From RBG-16-66-20 sp036262835 (GTDB lineage: Bacteria > Pseudomonadota > Gammaproteobacteria > Burkholderiales > SG8-39), in the NCBI GenBank assembly GCA_036262835.1, contig DATAID010000092.1:27407-91406 (forward strand): a stretch of DNA of 64,000 nt, in the 5' to 3' direction. Every line of letters starts with the position of its first letter. Positions within the stretch are counted from its first letter, which is position 1. Below, in pieces: positions 13,287-21,083 of this stretch. A model generated the notes under the pieces. That model had not been told where the DNA came from and ran no database searches. It saw only the letters and a program-made list of their open reading frames with translations. Both the position numbers and the translations under genes were made by a program.

Positions 13287-14509
13287 ACCGCATCGCGTTT
13301 CGCAACGCGGCCCTGTTCGATAGCCGCAAGGGAGTCCTGCGTCGCGGCGCAACCGTCCTCATCGAGGGCGAGCGGATTTCGCACGTCGCCTTCCAAAACG
13401 TCAAAGCGGCGGATTTCAGGAGCTTCGACCTCAAGGGCAAGGCCTTGCTTCCCGGGCTGATCGACTGCCATGTGCATGTGACTGCGACCACGCATGACAT
13501 CGTCCGCCTCTCGGCCCAGCCGCCCTCGCTCATCACGGCGCTGTCCAAGGATATTCTGGAAGGCATGCTGCTGCGCGGCTTCACCACGGTGCGCGACGCC
13601 GCGGGCGCCGACTTCGGCCTGCAGGAAGCGGTCGAGCGCGGGCTCTTCGCCGGGCCGCGGCTTTTCATTGCCGGCTGGCCGCTCACGCAGACCGGCGGGC
13701 ACGCGGATGCGCGGCCGCGCGGCGCGAAAACGATGTTCTGCACCTGCGCAGGCCTCGGGCTCTTTGGCGCGATTTGCGACGGCGTGGCGGAGGTGCGCCG
13801 CGCCGCGCGCGAGCAGCTGAGGAACGGCGCGAACCACCTCAAGGTCATGGCGGGCGGCGGCGTGATGAGCCCCAACGACCCGATCGAGGGCGCGCAGTAC
13901 TCGGTCGAGGAGATGCGCGCGATCTGCGAGGAAGCCGAGAACGCCGGCAAATACGTGATGGCGCACGCCTATTCGCCGCGCTCGATCGAGCGCGCGGTCG
14001 GGGCGGGGGTGCGCTCGATCGAGCATGGCAACCTGCTCGATGCGCGCTCGGCGCGCGCGATGAAGACCGAAGGCGCCTACCTGGTGCCCACGCTCGCAAC
14101 CTATTCGGCCCTCGCTGCCGATGCGAATCTCGGGCTCACGCCGGAGATGCTGGAGAAGCTCGAGCGCGTGAAAGCACGCGGCGTGGACGCGATCCGGCGC
14201 GCAAAAGCCGAGGGCATCCCGATCGCCTTCGGCACCGACCTCCTCGGCCACATGCACGCTTTCCAGTCCGAGGAGTTCGGCCTGCGCCTGCCCGCCATGA
14301 AGCCGGCCGAAATCCTGCAGAGCGCGACCAGCGTGGGCGCCGAGCTGGTCGGCCAGTCAGGAAAGCTCGGCGTGATCGCGCCCGGCGCGGCCGCCGACCT
14401 GATCGTCGCGGCAGGAGATCCTCTGAAGGACCTCGCCCCGCTGAGGAAGCCCGAGAAGGGGCTCCTTGCGGTGATGAAAGCGGGGCGGTTCTACCGAAAC
14501 AGGCTCTAG
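13283..14509 (+). CDS. Metal-dependent amidohydrolase family protein
   Basis: 408 residues from GTG in a GTGA overlap with ftsB. It is an amidohydrolase-superfamily enzyme of the imidazolonepropionase/Xaa-Pro-dipeptidase-like group: metal ligands in DCHVHV, the possible carbamylated lysine in HLKVMAGGG, histidines in MAHAYS and IEHGN, and the aspartate in FGTDLLGHMH. The C-terminal small beta domain (PGAAADLIVAAGDPL) is also typical. The substrate cannot be told from sequence; cyclic amides or acyl dipeptides are possible. It ends 4 bases from the convergent binding-protein gene. Confidence 0.85.
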   Translation: MNRIAFRNAALFDSRKGVLRRGATVLIEGERISHVAFQNVKAADFRSFDLKGKALLPGLIDCHVHVTATTHDIVRLSAQPPSLITALSKDILEGMLLRGFTTVRDAAGADFGLQEAVERGLFAGPRLFIAGWPLTQTGGHADARPRGAKTMFCTCAGLGLFGAICDGVAEVRRAAREQLRNGANHLKVMAGGGVMSPNDPIEGAQYSVEEMRAICEEAENAGKYVMAHAYSPRSIERAVGAGVRSIEHGNLLDARSARAMKTEGAYLVPTLATYSALAADANLGLTPEMLEKLERVKARGVDAIRRAKAEGIPIAFGTDLLGHMHAFQSEEFGLRLPAMKPAEILQSATSVGAELVGQSGKLGVIAPGAAADLIVAAGDPLKDLAPLRKPEKGLLAVMKAGRFYRNRL

Positions 14510-14513
14510 CCGG

Positions 14514-16079
14514 CTACTTCACCGTCGCGTAGCGCGCTTCCGGGCGGTCGTCGGACTTGTAGACCGTCTCGACGCTCTTCTTCATCGCCCAGGGCCGCAG
14601 CTGGTGGTGCAGCGGCACGTAGTAGTACTGGTCGCGCGTGATCGTGAGCGCCTCGCGGATCATGGCGTCGCGCTTCTTCACGTCGGTCTCGATGTTGATG
14701 GCGTCGATGAGCGAATCGAGCTTCGGGTCGCTGACGCGGCCGAGGTTGAAGCTGCCGGCGGCTCCGGTCGTCTTGGTGTGCAGCAGCGAGAAGAGCGAGT
14801 AGTTCGCGTCGAAGTTCGCCACGCCCCAGCCCAGCATGTAGGCGTCGTGGTCGAACTTCTGGATCTTCGCGATCCACAGCGGCATGGTCTGCGCGAGCAG
14901 CTTCGCCTTCAGGCCGATCTTCGCCCACATGCCGACGAGCGCCTGGCAGATCTCCTCGTCGTTCACGTAGCGGTTGTTCGGGCAGTCGAGCTCGAAGGAA
15001 AAGCCGTTCGGGTAGCCGGCCTCGGCGAGCAGCTTCTTCGCGCCCTCGGCGTCGACCTTCATGGGCTGATCGAGGTCCTTCGACCAGCCGTGCACGCTGG
15101 GGGCGACCATGATCGCCGCCGGGATCGACAGGCCGCGCATGGTGACGCGCTTGATCGCCTCGCGGTCGACCGCCATGTTGAGCGCCTTGCGCACGCGGAT
15201 GTCCTTGAAGGGGTTCTTGCCCTTCACGTCCGAGTACTTGAGCTCGGGGCTGAACTGGTCCATGCCGATGAAGATGGTGCGGTTCTCGGCGCCTTCCATG
15301 ACCTTCAGCTTCGCGTCCTTCTGCAGCCGCGCCACGTCCTGCGTCGGCAGGTCGGTGAGGAGGTCGACGTCGCCCGAGAGCAGGGCGGCGACGCGGGTCG
15401 CGTCCGACTTGATCGGCGTGTAGATCACCTCGGTGACGTTGCCGCTGATCTTGTCCCACCAGCCCGGGTAGGCCTGCATGACGATGCGCTTGTCGGGCTC
15501 CCACGCCTTGATCATGTAGGGACCGGTGCCGTTGGTGTTGCGCGAGGCGTAGGTTTCCTCCTTCGCCTTGTAGTCCTGCACGTGCGTCGACTTGTTCTTC
15601 TCCGACCACGATTTGCTCATGATGCGGAAATCGACCAGGTTCTTGAGGAGCACCGGGTTCGGGCCCGAGAGGATCAGGTCCACGGTGAAGTCGTCGATCT
15701 TCTTCACTTCCTTCACGCCCTGCACGTAGATCTGCATCGTGCCCTGCGGCTCGAGGATCCGGGTGTACGAGAAGACGACGTCGTCGGCCGTGAAAGGCGT
15801 GCCGTCCTGGAACTTGACGTTCTTGCGCAGGTTGAAGCGCCACTGCGTGGGCGAGACTTCCTTCCAGCTGGCCGCGAGGCAGGGCTGGATGGAGAAGTCC
15901 TTGTCGAACCGGACCAGGCCCTCGTAGACGTGCTGCATGATGCCGTTGGTGGTGGCGTGGTTCTGCGAATGCGGGTCCATCGTCAGGATGTCGTTCTGCG
16001 CGGCCCATTTGAGCGTCACGGCCTGCGCCGGCGCGGCGATCGCCACGGCGATCAAAAGCAGCATGCGGATCAAGTACAT
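14514..16079 (-). CDS. ABC transporter substrate-binding protein, family 5 (dipeptide/oligopeptide type)
   Basis: 521 residues from ATG 16079, chosen because GGAGG lies 7 bases upstream; an upstream in-frame ATG at 16094 has no such site. The signal peptide is MYLIRMLLLIAVAIAAPAQA with cleavage after AQA. The family-5 solute-binding pattern follows: VYEGLVRFD, FNLRKNVKFQDGTPFTADDVVFS, NGTGPY, IRVRKALNMAVDR. No permease or ATPase genes are adjacent, so it is an orphan binding protein. The ligand is unknown; peptides, glutathione or other small molecules are possible. Confidence 0.88.
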   Translation of the reverse strand: MYLIRMLLLIAVAIAAPAQAVTLKWAAQNDILTMDPHSQNHATTNGIMQHVYEGLVRFDKDFSIQPCLAASWKEVSPTQWRFNLRKNVKFQDGTPFTADDVVFSYTRILEPQGTMQIYVQGVKEVKKIDDFTVDLILSGPNPVLLKNLVDFRIMSKSWSEKNKSTHVQDYKAKEETYASRNTNGTGPYMIKAWEPDKRIVMQAYPGWWDKISGNVTEVIYTPIKSDATRVAALLSGDVDLLTDLPTQDVARLQKDAKLKVMEGAENRTIFIGMDQFSPELKYSDVKGKNPFKDIRVRKALNMAVDREAIKRVTMRGLSIPAAIMVAPSVHGWSKDLDQPMKVDAEGAKKLLAEAGYPNGFSFELDCPNNRYVNDEEICQALVGMWAKIGLKAKLLAQTMPLWIAKIQKFDHDAYMLGWGVANFDANYSLFSLLHTKTTGAAGSFNLGRVSDPKLDSLIDAINIETDVKKRDAMIREALTITRDQYYYVPLHHQLRPWAMKKSVETVYKSDDRPEARYATVK

Positions 16080-16103
16080 GGTCTCCCTCCTCAAGGAAGA
16101 ACC

Positions 16104-16109
16104 TATAAT
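16104..16109 (+). promoter_or_regulatory. Consensus -10 hexamer in divergent intergenic region
   Basis: A perfect TATAAT lies in the 53-base gap between the divergent binding-protein and dioxygenase genes, 23 bases before the dioxygenase ATG and upstream of its AGGAGG ribosome site. The overlapping reverse-strand TATTAT could serve the other gene. No -35 match at 16-18 bases spacing is good, so an activator may be involved. Confidence 0.5.
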
Positions 16110-16132
16110 ACACGGGCGCAGGAGGTTCGCCC

Positions 16133-16978
16133 ATGAAACTGACCCCGACCCAGATCGAGTCCTTCGATCGCGACGGCTACCTGTTTTTCCCGGCTCTCTT
16201 CAAGCCGCAGGAGATCAAGACGCTGCTCGACGAGGTGCCCGCGCTCTATGCGCAGCGGCGTCCCGAGAACGTGCGCGAGAAGACGGGCGACGTCGTGCGC
16301 ACGAATTTCGCGGCGCACATGTACAGCGCGCCTTTCGCGCGCCTCGCGCGTCACCCGCGCATGGTCGAGCCGGTGAAGCAGCTTTTCGGCGAAGACGTGT
16401 ACATGCACCAGTTCAAGATCAACGGCAAGCAGGCCTTCGACGGCGACGTGTGGCAGTGGCACCAGGACTACGGCACCTGGCGGGCGGACGACCAGATGCC
16501 CGAGGCGCGCGCCATGAACGTCGCGATCTTCCTCGACGAGGTGAACGAATTCAACGGGCCGCTCATGTTCATTCCGGGCAGCCACAAGCTGGGCGTGCTC
16601 GACGCGGCGCACGACCTCACGACCACGAGCTACCCGCTATGGACCATCAACAACGAGACGATCGCCAGGCTCGTCGAGCGCGGCGGAATCGTCGCGCCGA
16701 AGGGCGTGGCGGGCTCGATGATCCTTTTCCACGGCTGCCTCGTGCACGCCTCGACGTCGAACCTCTCGCCGTGGAACCGCGTGAGCGTGTACCTGTCGCT
16801 ATGCGCGGTCTCGAACCACATCCGCCGCTTCAAGCGCCCGGGCTACATCGCGCACCGCGACTTTTCGCCGATCCAGTGCCTGCCCGACGACTGCCTGACG
16901 AAGGCCTACGACGTGCCGCTGCCGTGGAAGAACGGCACGCCGGCCGAGGAGCTGCAGGGAAGCCTCAAGGCGGCGTAG
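16133..16978 (+). CDS. Phytanoyl-CoA dioxygenase family protein, EctD-like
   Basis: 281 residues, ATG preceded by AGGAGG. It is a non-haem Fe(II)/2-oxoglutarate oxygenase: iron ligands His110 and Asp112 in WQWHQDYGTW, and a distal His205 with Arg216 in LVHASTSNLSPWNR. The arrangement around the HxD motif (WHQDYGTWRADDQMP) resembles ectoine hydroxylase EctD, but no ectoine genes are in the window, so the substrate stays open. It is followed 8 bases later by the TPR gene and then the COG4091 oxidoreductase, probably one operon. Confidence 0.88.
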   Translation: MKLTPTQIESFDRDGYLFFPALFKPQEIKTLLDEVPALYAQRRPENVREKTGDVVRTNFAAHMYSAPFARLARHPRMVEPVKQLFGEDVYMHQFKINGKQAFDGDVWQWHQDYGTWRADDQMPEARAMNVAIFLDEVNEFNGPLMFIPGSHKLGVLDAAHDLTTTSYPLWTINNETIARLVERGGIVAPKGVAGSMILFHGCLVHASTSNLSPWNRVSVYLSLCAVSNHIRRFKRPGYIAHRDFSPIQCLPDDCLTKAYDVPLPWKNGTPAEELQGSLKAA

Positions 16979-16985
16979 GCAGCGA

Positions 16986-17741
16986 ATGCCCCTCGCCATC
17001 GTCGTTCTCGTCATCCAGGCGTGCTTCGCGTATCACGCGCTGAAGACGGGGCGGCCCTACTGGTGGATCTTCATCATCATGGGATTCCCGGTCATGGGCT
17101 GCCTCATCTACTACTTTGTCGAGGTCTGGCCGAACACGCGCGAGTCCACGAAAGCGGCGCGAGCCGTGCAGAAGGCGGTGGACGGCCTCTCGCGCAGGAT
17201 GGAGCCCGACAAGGAGCTCAAGCGGCGTCTGGCCGAGCTCGAGCTCAACCCGAGCGTGGATAACAAGCTTTCGCTCGCCGCCGAATGCATGGCGAGCCAT
17301 CTTCCCGGCGAGGCCGCCAAGCTCTATCGGAGCTGTCTCGTCGGCCCTTATTCGGCGGATCCGCACATCAAGCTTGCGCTGGCGCTCGCCGAGCTCGCCG
17401 CAGACGATCCGGCGGGCGCCCGGATCACGGCGAGCGGCCTGCTCGCGCAGCATGCCGGCTACAGGACGGGGGAGGTGTCCCTCATCCTTGCGCGCGCCTG
17501 CGAGGCGCTCGGCGAAATGCCCGCTGCGGAAGGCGCCTACGCGGAGGCCGTCAAGGCCTGCTCCGGAGAGGAAGCGCGCTATCGCTATGCATCGATGCTC
17601 AAAGCGGCGGGGCAGGAGGAGCGGGCGCGCGCGCTCTTTGCCGAAATCGTCAAATACAGCGAACGCTCGCCCGAGCACTATCAAGAAACCCAGGCAGACT
17701 GGATCAAGGCGGCGCGCCGAGAGCTGGAGGTGGCACGGTGA
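16986..17741 (+). CDS. Membrane-anchored TPR-like protein
   Basis: 251 residues. Two hydrophobic segments at 1-20 and 25-47 (WWIFIIMGFPVMGCLIYYFVEVWP) resemble the phospholipase-D-nuclease N-terminal type of small membrane domain. They are followed by a soluble alpha-helical part with TPR-like repeats (AAKLYRSCL, LALALAELA, ACEALGEMPAAEGAYAEAV). It is probably an inner-membrane scaffold or assembly factor; no enzymatic motif is seen. Its stop overlaps the GTG start of the next gene. Confidence 0.7.
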   Translation: MPLAIVVLVIQACFAYHALKTGRPYWWIFIIMGFPVMGCLIYYFVEVWPNTRESTKAARAVQKAVDGLSRRMEPDKELKRRLAELELNPSVDNKLSLAAECMASHLPGEAAKLYRSCLVGPYSADPHIKLALALAELAADDPAGARITASGLLAQHAGYRTGEVSLILARACEALGEMPAAEGAYAEAVKACSGEEARYRYASMLKAAGQEERARALFAEIVKYSERSPEHYQETQADWIKAARRELEVAR

Positions 17742-19090
17742 ATCTTCATGCAATGCTCAAGACCCGGGAAGCGGAGGATAAGCCGCTCCGCGTAGGACTG
17801 ATCGGCGCCGGCAAGTTTGCCGCGATGTACCTCGCGCAGGTGCCGAAGACGCCGGGCATCCGGCTCGCGCGCATCGCGGATCTTGCGCCCGACAACGCAC
17901 GCGCCAACCTGGCAAGGGTCGGCTGGTCGAAAGAGCGGATTCAGAAGACGCCGATCACCGACGACTGGCAAAAGCTCGTCGCAGATCCCGGGATCGATAT
18001 CGTCATCGAGGCGACGGGCAATCCGGTGGCCGCGGTGGAGCACGTCCTCGCGGCGTTCAGGAACCGCAAGCACGTCGTGATGGTGACCGTCGAAGCCGAC
18101 GCGTTCGTCGGGCCGTTGCTTGCGCAGAAGGCGAAGGAAGCCGGCGTCGTCTACAGCCTCGCTTACGGCGACCAGCCGGCGCTGATCTGCGACCTGGTGG
18201 ATTGGGCACGCACGGCGGGTTTCCCGGTAGTGGCGGCGGGGCGCGGGCACAAGTGGTTGCCGCATTTCGCGCAATCGACGCCCGAGACGGTGTGGGGCCA
18301 TTACGGACTGACGCCGGAGCAGGCCCGGATCGGCGGGCTCAACCCGAAGATGTTCAATTCGTTCCTCGACGGCTCCAAGCCCGCGATCGAGACGAGCGCG
18401 GTGTGCAATGCCACCGGCCTTACGCCGGCGCCCGAAGGCTTGCTCTATCCCGCCGGGCCGATCGACGAGATTCCCAACCTGATGCGGCCGAAGTCCGAAG
18501 GCGGCGTGCTGCACCACAAGGGGCAGGTCGAGGTCGTCTCGTCGCTGACGAAAGCGGGCGAGACGATTCCCTACGACATCCGCTTCGGCGTCTTTGTCGT
18601 CTTCGAAGGCGAGACGGACTACATCCAGCGCTGCTTCTCGGAGTACGGCGTGAAGACGGATTCGTCCGGCCGCTACGCATGCCTGTACAAGCGCTGGCAC
18701 CTGATCGGCCTGGAGGTCGGCATCTCGGTTGCCTCGGTCGGCCTGCGCGGCGAGCCGACGGGCTGCGCCACCGGCTGGCGGGCGGATGCGGTCGCCATTG
18801 CCAAAAAAGACTTGAGGGAAAAAGAAATTCTCGATGGAGAGGGCGGCTATACCGTCGTCGGCCGTCTCATGCCCGCCGCCGATTCGCTCGCGCAGGGCTG
18901 CCTCCCCCTCGGCCTCGCGCACAACGTGAAGATGCTGAAGCCGGTCGCCGCCGGCCAGCCGGTCAGGTGGACCGACGTCGCCTGCGACGCGAGCCTGCCC
19001 GCCGTGAAGCTGCGCCGGGAGCTCGAGGCTTCAGCCGCTTCAGGTAGCGATACATCTCGGTATGGTCCGCCCCGCCGGGCAGCCGGCTGA
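17738..19090 (+). CDS. COG4091-type NAD(P) oxidoreductase with C-terminal SAF domain
   Basis: 450 residues from GTG (GTGA overlap); ATG 17753 is an alternative. Rossmann motif VGLIGAGKF near the N-terminus, EATGNP in the dinucleotide fold, and a SAF-like C-terminal region (LMPAADSLAQGCLPLGLAHNVKMLKPVAAGQPVRW) match the group labelled predicted homoserine dehydrogenase. No aspartate-pathway gene is near, so that name should not be trusted. The last ~20 residues run 128 bases into the convergent dehydrogenase gene and look like read-through past an original end near LRRELEA. Confidence 0.8.
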   Translation: MNLHAMLKTREAEDKPLRVGLIGAGKFAAMYLAQVPKTPGIRLARIADLAPDNARANLARVGWSKERIQKTPITDDWQKLVADPGIDIVIEATGNPVAAVEHVLAAFRNRKHVVMVTVEADAFVGPLLAQKAKEAGVVYSLAYGDQPALICDLVDWARTAGFPVVAAGRGHKWLPHFAQSTPETVWGHYGLTPEQARIGGLNPKMFNSFLDGSKPAIETSAVCNATGLTPAPEGLLYPAGPIDEIPNLMRPKSEGGVLHHKGQVEVVSSLTKAGETIPYDIRFGVFVVFEGETDYIQRCFSEYGVKTDSSGRYACLYKRWHLIGLEVGISVASVGLRGEPTGCATGWRADAVAIAKKDLREKEILDGEGGYTVVGRLMPAADSLAQGCLPLGLAHNVKMLKPVAAGQPVRWTDVACDASLPAVKLRRELEASAASGSDTSRYGPPRRAAG

Positions 19091-19856
19091 GCGCGGCCCG
19101 CCAGATTTGCAGGGTCTTGCAGAGGTAAGGAACTTCTGTCCCGGTTTTATCGGCAACCTTTTTCGCGATCCCCACATCCTTCGTCATCAAGGCGAGGCGG
19201 AAGCCGGAGGCGAAGGCGCCGGTGAAGATCTGCTGGGGAATCTTGCGCTCGGTGGTGCTGTTCTTCCCGGTCGAGGCGTTGACGACGTGGACGAAGGTGC
19301 GAGGATCGAGCCCGAACTTTTCCGCGACGATGAGCGCTTCGAACCCGGCGATCGTCCCGGCCGCGCCGAGGTAGTTGTTGAGCGCCTTGGTGGCGTGTCC
19401 GCTGCCGATGCCGCCGGTGTGGAAGATCTCGGTGCCGAGCCGGGAGAGGACAGGGCGGGCCCGCTTGAGCACGGCCGCGTCGCCTCCCACCATGATGGCG
19501 AGCGTCCCATCCTTCGCTTTGGCTTTCGCGCCGGAAACGGGAGCATCGAGCAGGTGAATGCCTTTTCTTTTCAGAATCGCATTCAAACGATGCGTGTCGG
19601 CCGGATCGGAAGAGCTCATGTCGATGACAATCGAGTTCTTCTTCAAGCCGGGCAGGGCCGCGCGCACGGCGCGCAGGGCCGCCTTGCCGTCGGGAACCAT
19701 GGTGATGAGCACGTCCGAGCCCGCGGCCGCATCGCGCGGCGAGCGGCGGTTGCCTGAGCCGTTCAGGTCGTAGGTCTGGAGGGAAAACCCCGCTCGCGCC
19801 AGGTTGGCGGCCATCAGGCGGCCCATCCGCCCGAGGCCGATGAAGCCGACCTTCAC
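18963..19856 (-). CDS. 3-hydroxyisobutyrate dehydrogenase family NAD(P) enzyme
   Basis: 297 residues. N-terminal GFIGLGRMG, substrate segment DAPVSGAKAKAKDGT (104-118) and catalytic Lys157 in GSGHATKALNNYLGA are typical of beta-hydroxyacid dehydrogenases. It oxidises or reduces a short 3-hydroxy acid. It is the third gene of a leftward operon with a class II aldolase and a carboxymuconolactone-decarboxylase-like protein, which suggests sugar-acid or hydroxy-acid breakdown. The last ~25 residues are abnormally arginine-rich (SRRAGSRRRRRRST) and are antisense to the oxidoreductase gene. The start overlaps the previous stop by 4 bases. Confidence 0.9.
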   Translation of the reverse strand: MKVGFIGLGRMGRLMAANLARAGFSLQTYDLNGSGNRRSPRDAAAGSDVLITMVPDGKAALRAVRAALPGLKKNSIVIDMSSSDPADTHRLNAILKRKGIHLLDAPVSGAKAKAKDGTLAIMVGGDAAVLKRARPVLSRLGTEIFHTGGIGSGHATKALNNYLGAAGTIAGFEALIVAEKFGLDPRTFVHVVNASTGKNSTTERKIPQQIFTGAFASGFRLALMTKDVGIAKKVADKTGTEVPYLCKTLQIWRAALSRLPGGADHTEMYRYLKRLKPRAPGAASRRAGSRRRRRRST

Positions 19857-20242
19857 ACGCCGCGCTCTTTGAACACCTCGCGCGCGCAGCGGAAGCAGAC
19901 GACCGCGGCGGGCACGCCGCAGTAGATGGCGACCTGCAGGAACACTTCCTTGATCTGGTCCTTGGTGAGGCCGTTGTTGAGCGAGCCGTTGATGTGGAGC
20001 TTCAGCTCGTGCTCCTTGCCAAGGGCGGCGAGCATGGCGAGGTTGAGCATGGAGCGGGTCTTGCGATCCAGGCCCGGCCGGTTCCAGATGTCGTTCCAGC
20101 AGTAGGTGTTGAGCAGCTCGGTGAACTCCTGATTGAAGTCGTCCACCGCGGCCATCGATTTCTCGACATAGCTCTTGCCGAGCACGTCGCTGCGGGTCTT
20201 CAGCCCCGCGTCATAGCGTTCCTTGTGGGCTTTCTTGTCCAT
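19853..20242 (-). CDS. Carboxymuconolactone decarboxylase family protein
   Basis: 129 residues, all one PcaC/AhpD-like alpha-helical domain (RSMLNLAMLAALGKEHELKLHINGSLNNGLTKDQIKEV-type pattern across residues 63-100, then QVAIYCGVPAAV). A true PcaC would belong to protocatechuate breakdown, but no other genes of that pathway are here. The protein is more likely an accessory decarboxylase or peroxidase-like factor of the operon. It sits 2 bases after the aldolase stop and overlaps the dehydrogenase start by 4 bases. Confidence 0.85.
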   Translation of the reverse strand: MDKKAHKERYDAGLKTRSDVLGKSYVEKSMAAVDDFNQEFTELLNTYCWNDIWNRPGLDRKTRSMLNLAMLAALGKEHELKLHINGSLNNGLTKDQIKEVFLQVAIYCGVPAAVVCFRCAREVFKERGV

Positions 20243-20244
20243 GT

Positions 20245-21018
20245 CTAGACGATGTCCTCGTAGCGAATCCCTGCTCGACGCAGCGTTCCATCAAATACCA
20301 TGCCGCCCGGGCGGGCGCCCTTGCGGAACGGCGCGGTGCGCTCGGGCGTCTCTTCCAGCACCTTGCGCGTGATCGGCAGGTTCTCGCCCGCCATCGCGTC
20401 GGTCGCCGCCTGGATCTCGCAGGCGCGCTGCAGGGTCCAGTAGGTCGAGAACGCCTCGGGGATGCCGGGGCAGGCGACGAGCAGGCCGTGGTTGCGCAGG
20501 ATGAGCACGCCCTTCGTGCCGAGGCTCTTCACGAGGCGCGTCTGCTCGGAAAGATCCGTCGTCACGCCCTCGAACTCGTGATATGCCACCTCGCCGTGCA
20601 GGATCGCGCTGTAGAAGTTGTCGTAGCGCAAACCTTCCTTCTTGCACGAGACCGCGCTGCCGGCGGTCGAGTGGGTGTGGATGATGCACTTCGCATCCTC
20701 GCGCGCGGCGTGGACCGCGCTGTGGATGATGAACCCGGCGACGTTGACCGGGTACTTCGAGCCGTCCACCGCCTTGCCCTCGAGGTTGACCTTGACGAGG
20801 TTCGAGGCGGTCACCTCGTTGTACCAGAGGCCGTACGGGTTGATCAGGTAATGCTTCTCGGGCCCCGGCACCTTGGCGGTGATGTGGTTGTAGATGAGCT
20901 CGGTCCATCCCATCCAGTCGAACAGGCGATAGAGCGCGGCGAGCTCGAGGCGCACCGCCCATTCCCCGGCCGCCATGCCGGCGGGCTTCAGGCCGAGAAC
21001 TTTCTCGCTCAGGTCCAT
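20245..21018 (-). CDS. Class II aldolase/adducin family protein
   Basis: 257 residues. Zinc-binding histidines His114 and His116 in IIHTHS, another His in RNHGLL, and the NHITAK and INPYGLWYNEV segments are those of the FucA/AraD/adducin fold. It probably cleaves or decarboxylates a phosphorylated or free sugar acid in the cytosol. As first gene of the operon with a carboxymuconolactone-decarboxylase-like protein and a hydroxyacid dehydrogenase, a C4-acid or hydroxy-acid route is plausible. The exact substrate is not readable. Confidence 0.85.
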   Translation of the reverse strand: MDLSEKVLGLKPAGMAAGEWAVRLELAALYRLFDWMGWTELIYNHITAKVPGPEKHYLINPYGLWYNEVTASNLVKVNLEGKAVDGSKYPVNVAGFIIHSAVHAAREDAKCIIHTHSTAGSAVSCKKEGLRYDNFYSAILHGEVAYHEFEGVTTDLSEQTRLVKSLGTKGVLILRNHGLLVACPGIPEAFSTYWTLQRACEIQAATDAMAGENLPITRKVLEETPERTAPFRKGARPGGMVFDGTLRRAGIRYEDIV

Positions 21019-21035
21019 TTTCGGGCCTCCAAAAG

Positions 21036-21065
21036 AAAAGCGCGGGTCGGCGACCCGCGCTTTTT
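21036..21065 (-). terminator. Intrinsic terminator after the branched-chain-type binding-protein gene
   Basis: A perfect 9-base stem (GCGCGGGTC at 21040-21048 and GACCCGCGC at 21052-21060) with a 3-base loop is flanked by A-rich bases on the left and five T on the right. Read leftward, the stem is followed by TTTTCTTTT. It lies between the binding-protein stop (21084) and the aldolase start (21018), so it separates the importer transcript from the aldolase operon. Confidence 0.85.
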
Positions 21066-21083
21066 ACGCTACCACAACCGGCC

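Noticed and set aside
17738..19090. Homoserine dehydrogenase of the aspartate pathway
   Set aside because: The SAF-type C-terminus and genomic context do not fit; the label is inherited from COG4091 and no aspartate-family gene is nearby.
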